This document shows positions 8,939 through 17,565 of a stretch of DNA of 59,333 nucleotides, piece after piece. The stretch's first letter is position 1. The number at the start of each line of letters is the position of its first letter. The notes below the pieces were generated by a model. That model was not told where the DNA came from. It saw only the letters and a list, made by a program, of their open reading frames with translations, and made no database searches. A program made the translations under genes and the position numbers. Source of the stretch: Loktanella sp. (GTDB taxonomy: Bacteria > Pseudomonadota > Alphaproteobacteria > Rhodobacterales > Rhodobacteraceae); assembly GCA_017390475.1 (NCBI GenBank), contig JAFPBO010000054.1:1-59333 (forward strand). The letters run 5' to 3'.

Positions 8939-9826
8939 TTAGTGTGATTTCAGCTTTGGGTCGAATTGGTTGCGCATGGCATCTCCCAAAAGGTTCAGCC
9001 CCAATACGGTGAGAAAGATGGCAAGCCCGGGAAATAACGCCATCCACCACGCGCTAGAGATGTAGGAACGCGAATCCGACAGCATGCCGCCCCAGGTGGG
9101 GATGGTGGGAGGCACCCCAAGTCCCAGAAAGCTGAGAGAGGATTCCGCAATGATGGCATTAGCCATGGCAAAGCTGGTCATCACAATCACCGACAGCATG
9201 ACATTGGGCAGTATGTGTTGGCGCATAATAAACCAATGCCCCGCACCCAACGTGCGGGCTGCGAGAATGAACTCTCGTTCTCGCAGGGCCATGGTTTCTG
9301 CCCGCGTTACTCTGCAATATGGAATCCAGCGCTGGGCGGTAAGTGCCACGATGACGATCGTCAGCCCCTGACCGACAAAAGCAACGATGGCAATGGCAAG
9401 CATCAAGGGTGGAAACGACCAGAAGATTTCGGCCAGCTTCTGGATCGCGCTGTCCACGATGCCCCGGAAATATCCTGCGACCACGCCCAGCCCGACACCC
9501 ACAACGCTGGCGAACAACGCAACTGCTGTCGCAATGATCAGCGACACCCGCGCACCGTGAATGATGCGGCTGAAGATGTCGCGCCCCAGATGGTCGGTGC
9601 CTAGAATATGAGGCCCTGACCAGTCCGGCGGCGTAAGCGCCAGCATCAGATCCTGACGGCTGGGGGAATGGGGGGCCACCCACTGGCTGAACAAGCCCAG
9701 AACGATCAAAAGCACAACCGTGGTGATCCCGAACAGCCCCTTGAACCCGGTCATATGGCGATAGTCCCGACGTAACTTTTGCCAGCGAGTGGCAGCGTGA
9801 CGGGGTGTTTCTGTGATGGCAGCCAT
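8939..9826 (-). CDS. Peptide-type ABC transporter permease (DppC family)
   Basis: A 295-residue inner-membrane protein with an N-terminal cytoplasmic tail and helix (residues 33-52), then the periplasmic segment with GPHILGTDHLGRDIFSRI typical of DppC/OppC. The EAA loop (MALREREFILAARTLGAG) contacts the ATPase. It pairs with the DppB-type permease upstream, from which it is separated by one base. The length is normal for the family. Confidence 0.92.
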   Translation of the reverse strand: MAAITETPRHAATRWQKLRRDYRHMTGFKGLFGITTVVLLIVLGLFSQWVAPHSPSRQDLMLALTPPDWSGPHILGTDHLGRDIFSRIIHGARVSLIIATAVALFASVVGVGLGVVAGYFRGIVDSAIQKLAEIFWSFPPLMLAIAIVAFVGQGLTIVIVALTAQRWIPYCRVTRAETMALREREFILAARTLGAGHWFIMRQHILPNVMLSVIVMTSFAMANAIIAESSLSFLGLGVPPTIPTWGGMLSDSRSYISSAWWMALFPGLAIFLTVLGLNLLGDAMRNQFDPKLKSH

Positions 9827-9827
9827 G

Positions 9828-10832
9828 TCAGTTCATCCTGATACGGGGGTCGATAAGTGTATAGAACAGATCGATAAGCAGGTTCATGAGGATGAAAATA
9901 CCGGTATAGACCAGCACCAGCCCGATGATCAGCGGGAAATCCCGCGCTGAAATCCCTGAAATCAGCAGGCTGCCGATGCCTGGCCATGCAAACACAGTCT
10001 CAACAATCATCGCACCTGATAGCAGCGTGCCGAATTCCAACCCTATGATGGTGACAACCCCGACCATGGCATTGCGGAATGCATGACGCCATAGCACGCG
10101 GCGTTCGCTCAGCCCCTTTGCGCGGGCAGTCATCACGAAATCCTCGTGCATAGCATCCTGCACTGCGGCACGGGTCATCTGTGTGATGATGCCCATCATG
10201 TTGGTGCCCAAGACAATTGCAGGCAGGGCAAGGTGTTTTAGGGTTGCCAACAGGGCATCCCAACGTCCCTGAAGAATGGAATCGATGATCAGAAAGCCCG
10301 TGATCCGATCTAGCCCCATCCCCCAAGGTTCACGCCCACCCGAAGGCAGGATGTTCATATGACCGGCAAAGAGCAGGATCAGGAGGATACCCAACCAGAA
10401 GTTTGGCATCGATATCCCGGCAAAGCTAAACGCCGATGCCACGCCATCCCAGAATGATCCGGGCCGCGAGGCCGCCAGAACCCCCAATGGAATCCCGACC
10501 AGAACAGCAATAAAGGTGGCGGCAAGCGACAGTTCGACAGTGGCAGGCAGCCGTTCCAGCACGATATCCATCACCGGCATCTTGTAGCGAAAGGATGTGC
10601 CAAAATCCCCAGTCAGGGCATTGCCCAGAAAATTCAGGAATTGGATGAATGGTGGCTGATCAAGGCCCCATGCCTCGCGAATGCGGGCCTTGTCGGCCTC
10701 GGACGCTTCGTCTGATATCAGCATGGTAACGGCGTCGCCGGGGGCAAGCTGCATCAATGCAAAAATGATGCCCGCCACGACGATCAGAACCGGCACGGCA
10801 CCGAGCAGCCTTCGGAGAAAATAGAGATACAT
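9828..10832 (-). CDS. Peptide-type ABC transporter permease (DppB family)
   Basis: A 334-residue polytopic protein beginning MYLYFLRRLLGAVPVLIVVA, the classic DppB/OppB N-terminus. It has the conserved LAPGDAVTM stretch, the EAA loop (MTARAKGLSERRVLWRHAFRNA region) and the C-terminal DPRIR motif. It forms the translocation pore with the DppC-type subunit. A stable hairpin separates it from the binding-protein gene upstream. Confidence 0.92.
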   Translation of the reverse strand: MYLYFLRRLLGAVPVLIVVAGIIFALMQLAPGDAVTMLISDEASEADKARIREAWGLDQPPFIQFLNFLGNALTGDFGTSFRYKMPVMDIVLERLPATVELSLAATFIAVLVGIPLGVLAASRPGSFWDGVASAFSFAGISMPNFWLGILLILLFAGHMNILPSGGREPWGMGLDRITGFLIIDSILQGRWDALLATLKHLALPAIVLGTNMMGIITQMTRAAVQDAMHEDFVMTARAKGLSERRVLWRHAFRNAMVGVVTIIGLEFGTLLSGAMIVETVFAWPGIGSLLISGISARDFPLIIGLVLVYTGIFILMNLLIDLFYTLIDPRIRMN

Positions 10833-10855
10833 TCAGCCATCCCTTTGGGAAAAGA

Positions 10856-10876
10856 GGGCCCGGATATGCCGGGCCC
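10856..10876 (-). terminator. Intercistronic hairpin between binding-protein and permease genes
   Basis: A perfect 8-bp G+C stem (GGGCCCGG / CCGGGCCC) with a 5-base loop lies 15 bases after the binding-protein stop. It probably attenuates transcription or protects the upstream mRNA so that the binding protein is made in excess. Confidence 0.55.
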
Positions 10877-10891
10877 TGTCAGGCACTGGAA

Positions 10892-12397
10892 TTAGTTGAC
10901 AAAGATGTCCCAGCCATCTGCGCGGTCAGCGGGGCGCGGTGCGAAGGTGATGTCTTTCGACACGCCCCAGCCCATCTGATGCTGCCACATGAAGGCCGCA
11001 GGAGCACGGTCAACAAGACGCTGGATGGCAAGCTGCATTTTTTCTGCCCGTTCGGCGGGATCGAATGCCGAACGTTCTGCAGCCAGCAGTTCATCCAGTT
11101 CGGGGTCAGAAAATCCGATGCGCGGCGACCCGCCAGTGGCGAAATACTGATGCAGGGCGCGCGATGGGTCGATCATCGATCCCCGCCCCATATAGTAGAA
11201 CGGAACATTCCCCTGCTGCACATTGGCCCAGAGCGTAGCCCATTCAGGCGTGTCCAGCGTTACGGTAAACCCTGCCTCTTCCAGCATCGGGACCATTGCT
11301 TCGGCGATCTGACGGTCAGCGGTATAACGGCCCACGGGGGTGGACAGTGTCACTTCGACGCCTTCAAGACCGACAGATTGTAGTAAGGCCCGCGCCTTTT
11401 CGGGGCTGTACTCAAAGGGCGAAACTAAGTCCGGATCATATCCGATCTGTCCTTCGCTCACCGGACCATGAAGGATTGTCGCCTGCCCCTGAAGCACTGC
11501 GCGAACGATGGCTTCGCGGTTGATGGCATGGGCCACGGCTTGCCGCGCCTCAAGCACATCCCACGGATGGGTCAGGGGCGACATGGCCAGAAACATCATC
11601 TCGACCGAATTGGTCATGGCGATGTCAGCATTCGGAAGATCATTCACCCGGGGGATCAGCTGTGGCGGCACGCTTTGGGCGATCTGTACTTCGCCATTGG
11701 CAAGAGCCGTCACGCGCTGCTCCGGTTCAGGCATCAGACGGTACATGATCTGCGCCGGATTGTTGTGTGAAAGCATTGGGTGACCATCATTGCGCTCGAT
11801 GATCACATGTTCGCCGATGCTGACTTCGACCAACTTATAGGGTCCGGCACCATAAGGGGCTTGGCGGAACATATCATCGCCCATTTCGTCATAAAGCGCC
11901 TTCGATGTCACTGTCACGCCGGCCAGATTGTCAGGAACGGTGGCGTCAGGGGTTTTAGTGGTAATACGCACAGTCAGGTCGTCGACCGCTTCGATATTTG
12001 TCCAATCGGACACCAGAAACCCTTTGGCAGAGGACGGGTTATTCGCCATGTAATCAATGGAATGAACAATGTCGGCGGCAACGACCGGATCGCCGTTGTG
12101 GCGGGTCAAGCCCTCGGGGAGAGTTACTTCCCAGGTCAGTTCGTCGATTGCTTCGACTTTTTCGGCAACATAAGGAATGAATTCGCCTGCATCGAAGTCG
12201 TAGCGAGTGACGCAGCCATAAACCTGGCACCAGACGCTGGACATCAGCACCACCGGATCAGCGTAGGGGTTATAGCCCGAAATAGTTTCGGTTGTCGCAA
12301 CCGCAATGCGGGCGTCGGTGTATTCCTGTGCAGTTGCGGTGACCGCGACTGCGGCAATGGCTGCAGCGCTGAGGCAACAGAGTGCTGGTGCTTTCAT
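10892..12397 (-). CDS. Periplasmic binding protein of peptide-type ABC transporter (DppA family)
   Basis: A 501-residue exported protein with a signal peptide ending ATAQE and the SBP_bac_5 pattern (class C binding protein): VEAIDELTWEVTLPEG, RQAVAHAINREAIV and a FSDPELDELL C-terminal region. It captures the substrate for the two permeases and dual ATPase. As first gene of the minus-strand operon it lies next to the palindromic operator shared with the TetR gene. The association with a gamma-glutamyltransferase-like enzyme suggests a gamma-glutamyl compound or small peptide as ligand; this is inference. Confidence 0.9.
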   Translation of the reverse strand: MKAPALCCLSAAAIAAVAVTATAQEYTDARIAVATTETISGYNPYADPVVLMSSVWCQVYGCVTRYDFDAGEFIPYVAEKVEAIDELTWEVTLPEGLTRHNGDPVVAADIVHSIDYMANNPSSAKGFLVSDWTNIEAVDDLTVRITTKTPDATVPDNLAGVTVTSKALYDEMGDDMFRQAPYGAGPYKLVEVSIGEHVIIERNDGHPMLSHNNPAQIMYRLMPEPEQRVTALANGEVQIAQSVPPQLIPRVNDLPNADIAMTNSVEMMFLAMSPLTHPWDVLEARQAVAHAINREAIVRAVLQGQATILHGPVSEGQIGYDPDLVSPFEYSPEKARALLQSVGLEGVEVTLSTPVGRYTADRQIAEAMVPMLEEAGFTVTLDTPEWATLWANVQQGNVPFYYMGRGSMIDPSRALHQYFATGGSPRIGFSDPELDELLAAERSAFDPAERAEKMQLAIQRLVDRAPAAFMWQHQMGWGVSKDITFAPRPADRADGWDIFVN

Positions 12398-12472
12398 GGT
12401 AATCCGTTCAGTTGGGCCAGTCGTTCAGACGAGGCGTTGCTCATTGAGTGACCATTGAGTAATTTTCTTAGG

Positions 12473-12498
12473 TCACTTGATAAGTGAACGTTTACTTA
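12473..12498. promoter_or_regulatory. Nested palindromes, probable TetR operator
   Basis: Two overlapping palindromes lie between the divergent importer and TetR genes: TCACTT-GAT-AAGTGA (12473-12487, perfect) and TAAGTGAACGTTTACTTA (12481-12498, one mismatched pair). They sit about 75 bases upstream of the importer operon start and 110 bases before the TetR start. That position suits repression of both directions by the adjacent TetR protein. Confidence 0.6.
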
Positions 12499-12610
12499 CC
12501 TTAATGGAAGCATTATTAAGATATGAAGAAAATGAGGGCGATGAGCGGCAACGGAGTGTCCAAATTTTAGACATCTTGCCTTGTATTTGCGCGAAAACAG
12601 GACGAAATCA

Positions 12611-13249
12611 GTGGAAAACCTACTCAAAGATGAAGAAACCGATTCGCCACTTGGCGTGCAGGAGAGGCTTTTGGCCGCTGGGGCGGCCGAGTTTGTCAGA
12701 CATGGCTTTCAGGGTGGCAGCATTTCGGCCATCGTAAAGGAGGCCGATTGCAATGTGCGCATGGTCTATCATTATTTCGGGAACAAGCTGGGCCTCTACC
12801 GCGCCTGTATTGAACGTGTGTACGCTCATCTCCGCGATGCAGAAGCCAATGCAGGGTTCTGGATGGCCCCCCCCGCCGAAGCGATTTCAGAGCTCGTGCG
12901 CTTCACCTTCGAATACATGCTGGACCACCCCGAGTTTCAGGGCCTGATGCGGATCGAAAACATGACAGAGGGGATGCATGTACGAGAGGTCAACAGCGTA
13001 AGCGACCGGGCCGCGAGACTATTTCAGAAAATCAATACCGTGTTGGACCAGGGCGTGAGTGATGGCAGTTTTCGCCATCGTCCCGACGCGGGAGCGCTGT
13101 ATCTGTCCATTCTTGGGCTATGCACCATCCACATCACCAACCGCCACACGATGAGCGTTGTCATGGGCCTCGATCTGGCTGCGCCTGATTTTCTGGACGG
13201 CCGACGGGAGGACGTTGTGCGTATCATTCTGGCGTCGCTGCGACAATGA
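12611..13249 (+). CDS. TetR/AcrR-family transcriptional regulator
   Basis: A 212-residue protein with a TetR helix-turn-helix near residues 17-60 (RLLAAGAAEFVRHGF, then SISAIVKEADCNVRMVYHYF) and a helical ligand-binding C-terminal domain. The start is uncertain: GTG 12611 gives VENLLKDEETD, and a TTG at 12581 would add ten residues; neither has a strong ribosome-binding site. The stop overlaps the start of the next gene (ATGA). It probably controls itself, the gamma-glutamyltransferase and the divergent importer through the palindromes at 12473-12498. Confidence 0.88.
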   Translation: MENLLKDEETDSPLGVQERLLAAGAAEFVRHGFQGGSISAIVKEADCNVRMVYHYFGNKLGLYRACIERVYAHLRDAEANAGFWMAPPAEAISELVRFTFEYMLDHPEFQGLMRIENMTEGMHVREVNSVSDRAARLFQKINTVLDQGVSDGSFRHRPDAGALYLSILGLCTIHITNRHTMSVVMGLDLAAPDFLDGRREDVVRIILASLRQ

Positions 13250-14775
13250 CGGGGGCAATCACCACACCGCACCCAATGGCTACCGAAGCAGGTGCAGCTG
13301 TGTTGCGGGCCGGTGGCACCGCCCCAGAAGCGCTCATTGCGGCGGGCGCAGTGCTGACCGTTGTGATGCCGCATTTCTGTGGGCTGGGGGGCGACGCCGT
13401 GTGGTTGCTGGCGGACAGGCAGGGGCGACAGAAGACGCTGCTAGCCATTGGGCAGGGATTGGAGAACGCGGCACCCATTGGTCCAATTCCGCTCCGTGGG
13501 CCGCAGTCGGTCCTGACCACAGCCGGTGTGGTGGCCGGGTGGCATCATGCACTTTGCTTGTCCCATCGCGAAATGGGTGGGCGGGCGCGCTGGGGCGATC
13601 TGCTGGCACCCTCGATCAACTTTGCTGAAGACGGTTTCACCGTGACGTCTTCGCAGGAGTTCTGGAGCAGGTTTCGAGAGGCGGAAAGCGTGGATTGGCC
13701 CGGTTTTGCGTCTGTCTTTCTAGGGCCAGGCGGGCATCCGGCTGCCGGCCACATTCTGCGCCAGCCGGATCTCGCGCGCAGCCTGCGTGACCTAGCCGAA
13801 CGAGGGGCGGAGGATTTTTACCTTGGTGCGCTTTCTCGGCGCATTGTGGACGGATTGCAGGCGCAAGGCGTCCCGATGTCGTCTGACGACCTTGCCCGCA
13901 CCACTTGCCGCGAACGCAGGCCGATAGCTCTGGGTTACCGGGGATTGACCCTTCTGGCACCGCCGCCGCCGACACAGGGGGTGACAACCTTGCAGATCAT
14001 GGGGCAGCTTGCGCAGTTCGATTTAGCTGCGATGGAACCCGGCAGCGCCGGTCACATTCATCTTTGTGTCGAGGCGGTGAAACGTGCATTTCTACAACGA
14101 GGTTTGATTTCTGACCCGGCATTTCGTGCCTTTGACAACATCGGCAGCCTTGAACCGTCACATCTGGCTGGCATGGCTGCGGATATCATGCCGCAGAAAG
14201 CCATGGCTTGGCCTCATGTTTGGCAACATGGTGACACTGTGTTTCTTGGGGCGATGGATGAGATGGGCAATGCGGTAAGCGTGCTGCAAAGCATCTACTT
14301 CGACTGGGGCAGTGGGGTGGTCGCCGGGGATACAGGCATTCTCTGGCAGAACCGGGGTGCTGCTTTTCACTATGACGCGGACCACATCAATAGTTTTGCA
14401 CCCGGAAAATTGCCGTTTTACACGCTAAACCCCGGGATCGCCTTGCGCGATGGCAAGCCCTATCTGGCCTATGGCACTCAGGGTGCTGATGGCCAGCCGC
14501 AGACGCTCGCGATGCTGCTCACCCGACTGATCGATTATGGGCAATCCCCTGATGTGGCACTTGCTGCTCCGAGGTTTCTGCTGGGCCGAACATTCTCGGA
14601 CAGCCGTGACAGTTTGAAACTCGAAGAGGATATTGGCAGCGAAGTGGGTGACGAACTGCTCGCGCGCGGGCATGAAACCTGTCTGGTCCCGGCCCAAAGC
14701 CCGATTTCAGGGCAGGCTGGAGTGGTGCGCTTCAGTGAGTATGGGTTTGAAGCTTGGCATGATCCTCGGCGCTAG
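13246..14775 (+). CDS. Gamma-glutamyltransferase-like Ntn hydrolase without signal peptide
   Basis: A 509-residue protein of the GGT family. The large-subunit region has HPMATEAGAAVLRAGG and HFCGLGGDA. The self-cleavage/nucleophile region is HGDTVFLGAMDEMGNAVS (about residues 326-343). The catalytic Thr is in GDTV, the single-threonine variant rather than the TTHxSV of E. coli Ggt. No signal peptide is seen, so it should act in the cytoplasm, unlike classical periplasmic GGT. It is coupled to the TetR gene and faces the peptide importer. A role in cleaving an imported gamma-glutamyl or amide compound is inferred. Confidence 0.88.
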   Translation: MTGAITTPHPMATEAGAAVLRAGGTAPEALIAAGAVLTVVMPHFCGLGGDAVWLLADRQGRQKTLLAIGQGLENAAPIGPIPLRGPQSVLTTAGVVAGWHHALCLSHREMGGRARWGDLLAPSINFAEDGFTVTSSQEFWSRFREAESVDWPGFASVFLGPGGHPAAGHILRQPDLARSLRDLAERGAEDFYLGALSRRIVDGLQAQGVPMSSDDLARTTCRERRPIALGYRGLTLLAPPPPTQGVTTLQIMGQLAQFDLAAMEPGSAGHIHLCVEAVKRAFLQRGLISDPAFRAFDNIGSLEPSHLAGMAADIMPQKAMAWPHVWQHGDTVFLGAMDEMGNAVSVLQSIYFDWGSGVVAGDTGILWQNRGAAFHYDADHINSFAPGKLPFYTLNPGIALRDGKPYLAYGTQGADGQPQTLAMLLTRLIDYGQSPDVALAAPRFLLGRTFSDSRDSLKLEEDIGSEVGDELLARGHETCLVPAQSPISGQAGVVRFSEYGFEAWHDPRR

Positions 14776-14904
14776 AGGGTCAGGGTTCAAGCCAGCGCAG
14801 CCAAGGAGGTGTCGTCAATATCATTAATCCGGGTTTGCTCATCGTGGTCAAAAGATGTCGCCGCCTTAGTGTTTCGCAAAGGGCTTGGTCGAGTTGAAAG
14901 CCAG

Positions 14905-14997
14905 CGCGAGTTCAGCGACGCAGCGATCCACGCTTGCCTCACGATAAAGGTGTTGTTCGGCAGGCCGCTTCGCCAGACGACTGAGTTTGTCGAGAGC
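14905..14997 (+). mobile_element. IS5-family transposase fragment
   Basis: About 31 codons read QREFSDAAIHACLTIKVLFG and then LRQTTEFVES, the N-terminal conserved block of IS5-group transposases (usually SDAAIQTCLTMKVLFGMALRQTTGFVESLL). The rest of the transposase is absent. The sequence changes directly and in frame into an IS21 IstB fragment. Confidence 0.7.
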
Positions 14998-15000
14998 CGT

Positions 15001-15309
15001 GTTCGCCTGGACCTCCTGATCCTGTACGAACTTTGCTATCTATCCTTTAGCGCATAAGGTGGAGCATTGCTCTTCCATTTGCCGAGTAAACGATATGAGC
15101 GGACAAGCGTCGTCGTCACCACACGCCTGAGCTTCAGCAGATGGGCGACCGCCTTTGGGGACCCGAGGATGACGACCGCATTCCTTGACCGACCAACACA
15201 CCGCTGCCACATCCATGAGACCGGAAACGACAGCTTCCGCTTGAAAGCCAGTGCAGCCGTAGCGGCGCGGAAAAAGAGGGAGGGCAATGATGTCTTGACG
15301 CAAGTCTGA
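15001..15309 (+). pseudogene. istB: 3' part of IS21-family istB (ATP-binding transposition helper)
   Basis: The frame reads LDLLILYELCYLSFSA, corresponding to the Walker B block DLLILDELGYLPFS of IstB, then a TAA at 15055-15057 (probably from TCA). It continues in the same frame with GGALLFHLPSK, ERTSVVVTTRLSFSRWA, FGDPRMTTAFLDR and ETGNDSFR. These are hallmark blocks of IstB. Only the C-terminal 100 residues or so remain, with a nonsense mutation. Sequence after 15310 (GGTGGCTCATTTCTCGATGA) resembles the region outside istB in IS21 elements. Confidence 0.75.
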
Positions 15310-15629
15310 CACCTGAAACATAACCTTGAGGTGGCTCATTTCTCGATGAAAAGCCCGGCTTACTTCCGCGTGAAAATCTATCGATGACGCACAATAACTC
15401 GTACTCTGATTCCGGTTTTCATTTTCATCGACGAATATCATTGTCGCGGATATGTCGCCGCAACCGTTTCTCCGCGCCGCAGACAGTGAGACGATTTCAT
15501 TAGTCCTTTGATACACCGCCATTACCGTCTTGATGGTTTTTGCTGCTATCGACCCTGCATCAAGAAAATGGGTGCAAGGTCGATCGCCGGGTCCTTTCAC
15601 CCTTCCTCCGGGGTAAGGATTACACGAGA

Positions 15630-16827
15630 ATGTTGTTCCTTCACGAAACACTTTTCCGCCTGATGGCCACGGGGGTGACGATCTGTTGTGCCGCAGGTCC
15701 CGTTGCCGCCCAGACATGGACTGGTGGGACAAACACAAATTGGTCTGATCCATCCAATTGGGATGGCGGCATCGCGCCGGGCACATCCGCCATCGCCATC
15801 ATCGACAATGCCGCTCTGGCAAACCAGCCGCGGGTTAATGTCGCCCAGACCGTGGCCGAAACACGCATTTCTGTAGGCACATTGACACTGGCCAATACGC
15901 TGACAACCGATGTGACGCTGACAGGCGTCGGCAATCTGGAGATTGGCCTTTTCCAGATACTCAACGGATCTGTAGTCTTGGACAGCAGTGGCACGCTCAT
16001 CAACGCAGGGATGGGCCAGTTTGATTTGCGCGCAGGCCAGTCTTGCGGGTGATGTCGGCTTGGTCCAGACGACCGAAGGTGTGGTCTTTCTGGCGGGCGA
16101 TAACAGCTAGACCGGCATGACAACGATTCTGGATGGTGTGATGTTTGTAGATGGATCGCTTGCGTCCCAGTCGGTTCTACTGGCGGGCAGTGCGGAACTG
16201 ATCCTGCGCGGCCAAGATGCGCTTGTTGCGGATCAGCCCACCGCGACTGTGGGCAGTGCGAGCCTGACCAATCTGCAAACGCGCAGCACCGGGGTCGAGG
16301 CCAGTATCGATATGCCCGCTATCGTGACTGATAGCGGCGCTTGGGTTTCGGGGCTGGCCTTGGGTGTGACTGATCTGAACGCGCGTTTCGCGGTGGATGG
16401 AGGCACGGCACGGATCAGCGGCACCGGCTTGTCGCTGACGGGTGCGGCCACCTGGTACGGCCAGCGTGGTGCCTATGTCGATGTGCAGGGGCGGATCAGC
16501 CGGATCACTGCGGACCTGCGCGCAAGCGCCACAGAGCTGGCCGAAGGTGAGAGCCTGACCGGACAGGCCGCCAGTATTGAGGTCGGACAGGAGATCGTCA
16601 TCGGCCAGGGCCAAAGCGTGCTGCCGCATCTGCGATTGGGTCACGCGCGGCTGTCTGGCGACGCCTTTGCCGATAGCACTGGGATGCTGGTTGATCCCGG
16701 CACGCATCGGTCGACCAATGCCCGCATTGGCGCAACATGGCAGCAGACATTGGACGCGGGCGGCGCGGTCTTTGTGACTGGTCATCTCGACCACGATTTC
16801 AATCCGGTCACCCCGCATCAGCGTTAG
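15630..16827 (+). pseudogene. Autotransporter gene broken by a frameshift, a stop and 3' truncation
   Basis: ATG 15630 starts a protein with a signal peptide (LMATGVTICCAAGPVAAQ) followed by TWTGGTNTNWSDPSNWDGG, a passenger start typical of autotransporter adhesins. The frame is lost near 16040. The adjacent frame continues ASLAGDVGLVQTTEGV, meets a TAG at 16108-16110 and then runs to 16827 with strands of an autotransporter barrel (TGAATWYGQRGAYVDVQGR). The last barrel strands and terminal aromatic residue are missing, so the 3' end is deleted. The remainder abuts an AraC-type remnant. Confidence 0.7.
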
Positions 16828-16837
16828 GGCAGATGAC

Positions 16838-17515
16838 CGGCGGACCGAGGCACCGGCGCGAACGGGTTTTGTCGCTATGATGCAGCGGCACCTTCGCAGG
16901 TGGTCTGGGATGACTATGCGGGGATCCATCTGTCGCTGCGCCGCACGGCGGTGGAACGGGCGCCGGGACACGCTGTGCCGTCTGTCGGTGCGCTCGCGCA
17001 GGCGCTGGGGCAATCGCGGCTGGCGGCGCAATTGCGCAGCCAGTTCATACATCTGGCCGAAAGAATGGAAGATCTCGACCCGGGCGAGCGCGGTTTCCTG
17101 TTGCACCAGACCGCAGAACTGGCGCTTTACAGCCTGAGCCGACTGCGCTTTGCAGGGGGCACCGGCGTGCGGGAACGTGCGGCGCTGTTTACCGCAGCAC
17201 AGCGCCATATCGATCGGCATCTGACCCAGATCGATCTGGATTCAAACCGGCTGGCCGCAGCCCTTGGCACGTCGCGCGCCACGCTTTACCGTCTTTTTCG
17301 CTGATCATGATGTCACGGTGGCGGGGGCGATCCGCGAATTGCGGCTGCAACGGTTGATGCGGCTGTTGCAGACGGCGCCCGACGGGCTGCCCATCGTGCG
17401 GCTTGCCGAACGTTGTGGGCTGTATGACGCGCCCAATGTGAACCAGATGTTCCGCAAAAGATTCGGGATGAGCCCGCGCGACATCCGCGCAAGCAAGATA
17501 AGCGATCCCCGCTGA
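16838..17515 (+). pseudogene. AraC-family regulator, 5'-truncated and frameshifted
   Basis: From 16838 a frame without a start reads a typical AraC-binding-like core and linker (AERMEDLDPGERGFLLHQ, then FTAAQRHIDRHLTQ) and the first HTH helix pair (DSNRLAAALGTSRATLYRLF). It then stops at 17304. The +1 frame continues ADHDVTVAGAIRELRLQRLM and the second HTH (IVRLAERCGLYDAPNVNQMF). The shift falls in a run of five T at 17294-17298; one fewer T restores the protein. The sensory N-terminus is missing. It is probably inactive. Confidence 0.7.
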
Positions 17516-17565
17516 CTGCATCCTTGGCTGCCGTGAGGCGGATCAGGGTGCCGTGTTACGCCAAG

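Noticed and set aside
15040-15786. A 248-codon open frame on the minus strand
   Set aside because: It spans two IS remnants and the start of the autotransporter on the plus strand, whose translations match known families. The minus translation shows no family motif and odd composition.
16177-17220. A 347-codon open frame on the minus strand
   Set aside because: It is antisense to the autotransporter barrel and AraC remnants; no recognisable protein features.
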